8,862 nt of DNA. Source: an uncultured Actinomycetes bacterium (lineage in GTDB: Bacteria; Actinomycetota; Acidimicrobiia; Acidimicrobiales; RAAP-2). Within the stretch, counting starts at the first letter, position 1, and every line of letters begins with the position of its first letter. The stretch lies in the NCBI GenBank assembly GCA_903893955.1, contig CAITOG010000314.1, positions 1 to 8,862 of the forward strand, read 5' to 3'. The notes beneath the pieces are model-generated. The model saw only the letters and a list, made by a program, of their open reading frames with translations. It did not search any database and had not been told where the DNA came from. Positions 5,045 to 8,862 of this stretch are shown piece by piece. Both the position numbers and the translations under genes were made by a program.

Positions 5045-5887
5045 ATGAGCGAATCCCTCGACTTCCTCGTCAACCTGCTCGACCTCGAGCCAATCGAGGT
5101 CAACATCTTCCGCGGCATCCAGCCCGACGAGGAGCGCCAGCGCGTCTTCGGTGGCCAAGTGGCGAGCCAGGCGTTGATGGCGGCAGGGCGAACCGTCGAG
5201 CACGGCCAGGTGCACTCGCTGCACTCCTACTTCCTGCGCCCGGGTGATCCGACCGTGCCCATCCTCTACGAGGTTGACCGGATCAGGGATGGTCGCTCCT
5301 TCACCACCCGACGCGTCGTCGCCATCCAGCATGGGCGAGCCATCTTCAACATGCAGTGCTCGTTCCACACCCCAGAGCAGGGCATCGAGCATCAGTTCAC
5401 GATGCCCGTGGTACCTGACCCGGAGGGCCTCGCCACGCTGCCTGATCGACTCGAGCCGTGGCGAGAAGAGCTCGCCGAGTGGTTCGAGCGGCCTCACCCC
5501 ATCGACCAGCGGTTCATCGGGGACCTGCCGTGGAAGATCACCGAGGGCCGAGAGCCGATCCAGCAGCTGTGGATCAAGGCGGACGGCGATCTCCCCGATG
5601 ATCCGCTCCTCCACGCCTGCGTCGCGACCTACGCCAGTGACATGAGCCTCTTCGACACCATCCTGGCGCCGCACGCAATCCGCTGGGACGACCCCAACTT
5701 CATGGGTGCCAGCCTCGACCACTGCATGTGGTTCCACCGCGACTTCCGCGCCGACGAGTGGCTGCTCTACGACACCGACTCACCGAGCGCACACGGCGCA
5801 CGGGGCATCGCGAGAGGGTTCCTCTATGACCGGTCCGGACGCCTGTGCGTCTCGATGGTCCAGGAGGGTCTAGCCCGAGTCCTCTAG
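5045..5887 (+). CDS. tesB: Acyl-CoA thioesterase II (TesB-like)
   Basis: A 280-residue double hot-dog thioesterase that hydrolyses acyl-CoA to free fatty acid and CoA in the cytoplasm. Both domains are present: the N-terminal half with FRGIQPDEERQRVFGGQVASQAL (22-44) and HSYFLRPGD (60-68), and the C-terminal half with YASDMSLFDT (196-205), LDHCMWFHRDF (224-234), and ARGFLYDRSGRLCVSMVQEG (256-275). The catalytic triad of the Escherichia coli enzyme (Asp-Thr-Gln) maps to Asp199, Ser223 and Gln273, so Ser replaces Thr, a conservative change. The length matches the family (about 285). The ATG at 5045 is chosen because the family N-terminus begins there; the frame is open further upstream, but that part is not thioesterase-like. 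It is divergent from GH1 and convergent with citrate synthase. It may recycle CoA from fatty-acid breakdown. Confidence 0.93.
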   Translation: MSESLDFLVNLLDLEPIEVNIFRGIQPDEERQRVFGGQVASQALMAAGRTVEHGQVHSLHSYFLRPGDPTVPILYEVDRIRDGRSFTTRRVVAIQHGRAIFNMQCSFHTPEQGIEHQFTMPVVPDPEGLATLPDRLEPWREELAEWFERPHPIDQRFIGDLPWKITEGREPIQQLWIKADGDLPDDPLLHACVATYASDMSLFDTILAPHAIRWDDPNFMGASLDHCMWFHRDFRADEWLLYDTDSPSAHGARGIARGFLYDRSGRLCVSMVQEGLARVL

Positions 5888-5897
5888 TGACGTTGCG

Positions 5898-5915
5898 GCC
5901 TGGCTAGCGCCGGGC
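5898..5915 (+). terminator. Hairpin behind the thioesterase gene
   Basis: GCCTGGC (5898-5904) pairs with GCCGGGC (5909-5915) as a 7-bp stem with one G-U pair and a TAGC loop, starting 10 nt after the thioesterase stop. The pairing is full only on the plus-strand RNA (the minus strand has an A-C mismatch), which points to the thioesterase transcript. It overlaps the last codons and stop of citrate synthase. No T run follows. Confidence 0.4.
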
Positions 5916-7172
5916 GATCGGGACGTAGTTTCGCTCCTCGGAGCCGACGTAGAGCTGGCGAGGTCGGGTGATCTTGGAGTCCTGCTCCAAGAGCTCCTTG
6001 AAGTGTGCCAGCCATCCTGCGGTGCGCGGGATGGCGAAGAGCACGGTGAACATCTCGAGTGGGAACCCCATGGCCTGGTAGATCAGGCCTGAGTAGAAGT
6101 CGACGTTCGGGTAGAGCTTGCGGCTCGTGAAGTACTCGTCGTTGAGAGCGATGTCCTCGAGCTTGAGGGCGATATCGAGGAGCGGGTTCTTGCCCGTGAC
6201 TGCAAACACCTCGTCCGCGGTCCGCTTGATGATCTTGGCCCGGGGGTCGTAGCTCTTGTAGACCCGGTGCCCGAAGCCCTGGAGGCGCCCCTTGCCCTCC
6301 TTGACAGCCTGGATGAACGGCTCGACGTTGTCGACCGACCCGATCTCGGTCAGCATGCGGATGACCGCCTCGTTAGCGCCACCGTGTCGAGGCCCATAGA
6401 GCGCTGCTGCTGCTGCTGCGGTTGCTGAGTAGGGATCGGCATGAGCGGAGGCGACGGTCCGCATGGCGGTGGTGCCGCAGTTCTGCTCGTGGTCAGCGTG
6501 GAGGATGAACAAGATGTCGAGCGCTCGGACGAGTGCGGGGTCCGGCTCGAAGCGGGGCTCGGCGACCTTCCACATCATCGAGAGGAAGTTGGCGCAGAAG
6601 TCGAGGCTGTTGTCGGGGTAGACGAAGGGCATCCCGACGCTGAAGCGGTGCGCGGCAGCGGCGAGCGTCGGCATCTTGGCGATCAGCCTGACCACCTGCT
6701 TGTGCAGGACGGCTGTGTCAGAGATGTCCTTGGCGTCGAGGTAGAAGGTGCTCAGCGCGGCGACCGCGGAGACCATCATCCCCATCGGATGGGCGTCGTA
6801 GTGGAAGCCCTCCAAGAAGCGCTTTCGGACGTTCTCGTGGATGAAGGTGTGGTACGTGATGTCGTGCGACCACTTGGTGTACTCCTCGGGCGTCGGCAGC
6901 TCCCCGTTGAGCAGGAGGTAGGCGACCTCGAGATAGTTCGACTGCTCAGCAAGCTGCTCGATCGGGTACCCGCGGTAGCGCAGGACGCCGTTCTCTCCAT
7001 CGAGGTAGGTGATGGCTGACTCGCACGCGGCGGTGGACATGAAGCCGGGATCGTAGAACCACACTCCTGGCAACAGCTTTGAGAAGTCCGATGCGGCGAC
7101 CCCACCGTTGACGATGGGGATGTCGACGGTGCTCCCCGTCCGGTTGTCCGTGATGGTGATGCTCTCTGGCAC
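5904..7172 (-). CDS. gltA: Type II citrate synthase
   Basis: Condenses acetyl-CoA and oxaloacetate to citrate at the entry of the TCA cycle. With the GTG start at 7172 the protein has 422 residues, close to the usual 420-430 for hexameric bacterial enzymes. The three catalytic residues are present: His263 in GPRHGGANEAV, His302 in GFGHRVYK and Asp358 in PNVDFYSG. The C-terminus keeps FAIPRTAGWLAHF and QLYVG. An N-terminal beta domain (SITITDNRTG onward) marks the long bacterial form. An in-frame ATG at 7190 would add MRRPRG, but that codon sits at the front of GAGGAGG (7182-7188), a ribosome binding site 9 nt from the GTG, so I prefer GTG. A run of six alanines, encoded by five GCA codons plus GCG (about 6403-6420), precedes the first active-site His. 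It is probably a single-gene unit. Confidence 0.96.
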   Translation of the reverse strand: MPESITITDNRTGSTVDIPIVNGGVAASDFSKLLPGVWFYDPGFMSTAACESAITYLDGENGVLRYRGYPIEQLAEQSNYLEVAYLLLNGELPTPEEYTKWSHDITYHTFIHENVRKRFLEGFHYDAHPMGMMVSAVAALSTFYLDAKDISDTAVLHKQVVRLIAKMPTLAAAAHRFSVGMPFVYPDNSLDFCANFLSMMWKVAEPRFEPDPALVRALDILFILHADHEQNCGTTAMRTVASAHADPYSATAAAAAALYGPRHGGANEAVIRMLTEIGSVDNVEPFIQAVKEGKGRLQGFGHRVYKSYDPRAKIIKRTADEVFAVTGKNPLLDIALKLEDIALNDEYFTSRKLYPNVDFYSGLIYQAMGFPLEMFTVLFAIPRTAGWLAHFKELLEQDSKITRPRQLYVGSEERNYVPIARR

Positions 7173-7181
7173 GCCCCTCGG

Positions 7182-7188
7182 CCTCCTC
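7182..7188 (-). promoter_or_regulatory. Ribosome binding site GAGGAGG that sets the citrate synthase start
   Basis: GAGGAGG on the minus strand is nearly complementary to the 16S rRNA 3' end and ends 9 nt before the GTG at 7172. It overlaps an in-frame ATG (7188-7190), which would place the site inside the coding sequence if that ATG were the start. It is the only strong ribosome binding site I found in the window. Confidence 0.75.
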
Positions 7189-7208
7189 ATGGCTCGTTGA
7201 CAAGCCCC

Positions 7209-7214
7209 ATGCTA
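7209..7214 (-). promoter_or_regulatory. -10 element TAGCAT for citrate synthase
   Basis: TAGCAT on the minus strand predicts a transcript start near 7201 and a leader of about 29 nt to the GTG, which includes the ribosome binding site. Directly upstream is a small inverted repeat, CGGCC AAC GGCCG (7215-7227), which could be the end of the preceding gene's transcript or a regulatory site. Confidence 0.5.
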
Positions 7215-7242
7215 CGGCCAACGGCCGAACCGACGGACAGTC

Positions 7243-8325
7243 TCAGCCGAAGTTCGGCGTGGCAGGCGCCACCACCACCGTGTACGTCCGGGTCAGCGAC
7301 GAGGTGTTGTTCTGACCCGGTGGTGGCGGGACCGAGACCGTCAAGGTCACGGTCGAGCCGGGCTTGGTCCGAAGCGCTGGCAGCACCAGTGACAGCGCGC
7401 CGCCAGGACGAGCGACGCCTTGTGCGCTGGCCGACGAGCTCACACCCCCGCTCACCGGGGTGAGCGAGGCGGTGACGACGACGGCGTTCTCGGTCACCGT
7501 CCCGTGGTTCGTCACCACCACCGTCACCACGAGGCGGGTGGTCGGCGGCAGGTTGGTCGACGTGGCGCCCGGCGTGGGCAACGCCGCAGGCGTGAGGCTG
7601 ACCGCGGTGATGGAGAGGTCGTGGACGACGGCCAAGCTCGACGAGCTGGTCAGCTGGTCGACGAGCGACGCCATCGATGAGGGCGACACCAGGGTTCGAG
7701 CTGTCAAGAAGACCGATCGCTTGAGCTGGGCGTGGCCCGGCTGCCTGGCCAGATCAGCCCTGAGCGGCCCCACCGCCTCGTCGGCCTTGACCAGGAGCGC
7801 GCCAGCGGCGCTCAGCCTCGCTGTGGCCTCGCTGCTCGAGATGAGCGGCTTGACCACCGGCGTCGACCCGCCTGTGCCCGGGGGCGGCAGCGGCGTCATG
7901 CCGAGCAGGCGCTCGACCGCCGAGCGGATCATCTTGACGCCCTTGGCTCGCTGCTCGACGATGGCGACGAAACGGGGGCCGATCCCCGCACTCGGTGCCG
8001 GGGAGATGGTGTCGGCGGCCGACGCGGCCGACGCAGCGGTCGAGGTGGCCAGCGCGTCGAGCTTCTGCTCGAGCACCGGCCTCGTGAGGTTCGGCATGTT
8101 CACGAGGAGCCGAGAGAGCGCTTGGCCATCGGGCTCTTGGGCCGTGAAGATCGCATTGGCCTGGGTGGCGAACGACTGGTTGATCACCGAGAGATAGCTG
8201 GTCGACGAGCTGGCGGAGGAGACCACGCCGTTCACGAAAATGCCGATGAGGCCGAGCAGGAGTGCACCCGCGACCACGAGACCGAGGATCGAGCGTGTCG
8301 ACCTCTTCTTTGACCAGCGAGCCAT
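7243..8325 (-). CDS. Membrane-anchored extracytoplasmic protein of unknown function
   Basis: I do not recognise a named family for this 360-residue protein. A short basic N-terminus (RWSKKRSTR) and one hydrophobic segment (about 13-35) form a signal anchor with the rest outside. Residues 36-145 are mostly helical in character and alanine/serine-rich. A proline/glycine linker (about 145-156, TPLPPPGTGGSTP) follows, then another helical part (163-235). The C-terminal 235-352 is a run of beta strands (LVVTVVVTNHGTVTENAVVV, 265-284; STVTLTVSVPPPP, 324-336) like CARDB or other Ig-like adhesion/transport domains. There is no cysteine and only one tryptophan (Trp4). Start ATG 8325; TAGCCT lies 9 nt upstream. 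It lies 51 nt behind the sulfoquinovose gene on the same strand. A role in envelope structure or transport is only a guess. Confidence 0.8.
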   Translation of the reverse strand: MARWSKKRSTRSILGLVVAGALLLGLIGIFVNGVVSSASSSTSYLSVINQSFATQANAIFTAQEPDGQALSRLLVNMPNLTRPVLEQKLDALATSTAASAASAADTISPAPSAGIGPRFVAIVEQRAKGVKMIRSAVERLLGMTPLPPPGTGGSTPVVKPLISSSEATARLSAAGALLVKADEAVGPLRADLARQPGHAQLKRSVFLTARTLVSPSSMASLVDQLTSSSSLAVVHDLSITAVSLTPAALPTPGATSTNLPPTTRLVVTVVVTNHGTVTENAVVVTASLTPVSGGVSSSASAQGVARPGGALSLVLPALRTKPGSTVTLTVSVPPPPGQNNTSSLTRTYTVVVAPATPNFG

Positions 8326-8334
8326 GGGAATCCA

Positions 8335-8340
8335 AGGCTA
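8335..8340 (-). promoter_or_regulatory. -10-like element TAGCCT before the anchored protein gene
   Basis: TAGCCT (TAnnnT) lies 9 nt before the ATG at 8325 on the minus strand. A start 7 nt downstream would leave about 2 nt of leader, a nearly leaderless mRNA. No strong ribosome binding site is present. Transcription from the sulfoquinovose gene upstream is an alternative. Confidence 0.4.
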
Positions 8341-8354
8341 CCGCCCTCGAGCTG

Positions 8355-8368
8355 GGCCCCCTTGGGCC
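8355..8368 (-). terminator. Short GC hairpin behind the sulfoquinovose synthase gene
   Basis: GGCCC (8355-8359) and GGGCC (8364-8368) pair around a 4-base loop, about 8 nt after the stop at 8377 on the minus strand. An overlapping 10-bp palindrome, GGGCCGGCCC (8364-8373), gives an alternative fold. It is a weak candidate without a T run. Confidence 0.25.
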
Positions 8369-8376
8369 GGCCCGCG

Positions 8377-8862
8377 CTAGCGCATCAGGTCCGGCGAGGT
8401 CTCCATGCCGGCGGTCCAGACCGATCGGGCGATGATCTTCGTCAGGTCGGCTCGATCCGCGTACTTCGAGCTGATGTCGCGAACCTCCTCAAGCAGACCA
8501 TCGGACAGCGTCGTCGGGTCGAGCCCCAGGGCGAGGAACTTGTCCCGCGTCACCTCGAGATCGTTCTCCGCCGCCTCCTTGCGGGGGTTGGGCAGGTTGG
8601 CGACCTCGACGCCGGTCTGCTTCGAGATCAGCTCGGCGAGGTCACGGACCCGGTAGGTCTCGGTGACCTGGTTGAACACGCTCGGCTGGTCTCCCGAGGC
8701 GGGCGGGTTGTTGAGGGCGATCTCCACGCAGCGGACCGTGTCGCGGATGTGGATGAACGCTCTCGTCTGGCCACCAGTTCCATGCACTGTGAGCGGGTGG
8801 CCGATGGCGGCCTGCATCAAGAATCGATTGAGCACCGTGCCATAGTCGCCGTCGTAGTCGAA
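8377..8862 (-). CDS. sqdB: UDP-sulfoquinovose synthase, C-terminal part (cut by window edge)
   Basis: The visible 161 C-terminal residues match the end of SQD1/SqdB/Agl3, an NAD-dependent short-chain dehydrogenase/epimerase-type enzyme that makes UDP-sulfoquinovose from UDP-glucose and sulfite, the head-group donor for the sulfolipid SQDG. Family-specific blocks, using window numbering from the first visible residue, are FDYDGDYGTVLNRF (1-14), AIGHPLTVHGTGGQTRAFIHIRDTV (about 19-43), VFNQVTET (63-70), the LPNPRKEAAENDL stretch, and the end region KIIARSVW. Plant SQD1 has closely similar text at each point (FDYDG, GHPLTV, GGQTR, VFNQ, PNPR). The N-terminal half, with the NAD-binding glycine motif and the Y-x-x-x-K pair, lies outside the window at the right. 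The frame is open to the edge. A closely related sugar-nucleotide epimerase is the alternative but less likely. Confidence 0.85.
   Translation of the reverse strand, partial: FDYDGDYGTVLNRFLMQAAIGHPLTVHGTGGQTRAFIHIRDTVRCVEIALNNPPASGDQPSVFNQVTETYRVRDLAELISKQTGVEVANLPNPRKEAAENDLEVTRDKFLALGLDPTTLSDGLLEEVRDISSKYADRADLTKIIARSVWTAGMETSPDLMR

Noticed and set aside
3882..5048. Long plus-strand open frame (about 388 codons) opposite the GH1 gene
   Set aside because: It lies wholly antisense to a gene with both GH1 catalytic motifs, and its composition is that of a GC-rich shadow frame with no recognisable motif.
4976..5737. Minus-strand open frame (about 253 codons) opposite the thioesterase gene
   Set aside because: It is antisense to a gene with complete TesB motifs, is rich in charged residues typical of a complementary-strand artefact, and has no family resemblance.
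6441..7019. Plus-strand open frame (about 192 codons) inside citrate synthase
   Set aside because: It is a shadow of the citrate synthase reading frame on the other strand, with no initiation signal or motif.
7364..8197. Plus-strand open frame (about 277 codons) opposite the anchored protein gene
   Set aside because: The minus-strand frame has a proper signal anchor and domain layout and a promoter-like start. The plus-strand frame has no start signal or motif.
1..8862. Mobile elements, CRISPR arrays, toxin-antitoxin pairs or defence genes
   Set aside because: I looked for repeats, transposase or integrase motifs and small paired genes and found none. The gene content is core metabolic and envelope-related.

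Overview
The window is GC-rich, tightly packed chromosomal DNA from an actinomycete-type bacterium (phylum Actinomycetota). The basis is the GC-rich third codon positions, a GT-C mannosyltransferase of the MptA/MptB family, and start regions in which a TAnnnT -10 element lies about 7 nt from the start codon (leaderless mRNAs). Class Acidimicrobiia is my best guess, from the feel of the protein sequences only. I see no insertion sequence, phage gene, integrase, CRISPR array or defence locus. No gap between genes reaches 300 bases.

Layout, left to right. (1) Positions 1-136, minus strand: tRNA-Thr(GGT) followed 5 nt later by tRNA-Met(CAT), which runs off the left edge. In many actinobacteria this pair precedes rpmG/secE/nusG, so the translation/transcription-factor cluster may lie just outside. 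(2) 250-774 (+): a phosphinothricin/MnaT-type GNAT acetyltransferase, ending tail to tail, 1 nt away, with (3) 776-2443 (-), an MptB-like polyprenol-phosphomannose-dependent mannosyltransferase. (4) 2514-2641: tRNA-Tyr(GTA) on the minus strand followed by a perfect 16-bp hairpin. (5) 2717-3205 (+): a YajQ-family protein. (6) 3218-4979 (-): a GH1 beta-glucosidase followed by a GtrA-family membrane protein. (7) 5045-5887 (+): acyl-CoA thioesterase II, divergent from the glycosidase across a 65-bp spacer with an imperfect palindrome. (8) 5904-7172 (-): type II citrate synthase. (9) 7243-8325 (-): an uncharacterised membrane-anchored extracytoplasmic protein. (10) 8377-8862 (-): the C-terminal part of a UDP-sulfoquinovose synthase (SqdB/SQD1), cut by the right edge.

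This is mostly core metabolism and envelope glycan or glycolipid genes, each apparently a one- or two-gene unit. The envelope theme recurs: a lipid-linked mannose-using GT-C enzyme, a GtrA-type glycolipid carrier, a sulfoquinovose-nucleotide synthase and a surface-exposed anchored protein. They do not form one operon, and I do not claim a single pathway. Citrate synthase and the thioesterase belong to acetyl-CoA and acyl-CoA metabolism.

I did not find a clearly new multi-gene system. The most informative non-coding signal is the repeated start architecture. Three genes have TAnnnT exactly 7 nt before ATG, others have close variants, and the tRNA-Tyr gene has the same spacing to its mature 5' end. 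Citrate synthase stands apart, with a leader and an AGGAGG ribosome binding site that moves its start to an internal GTG. The palindrome between the glycosidase and thioesterase promoters and the anchored protein of unknown function are the other points worth checking.
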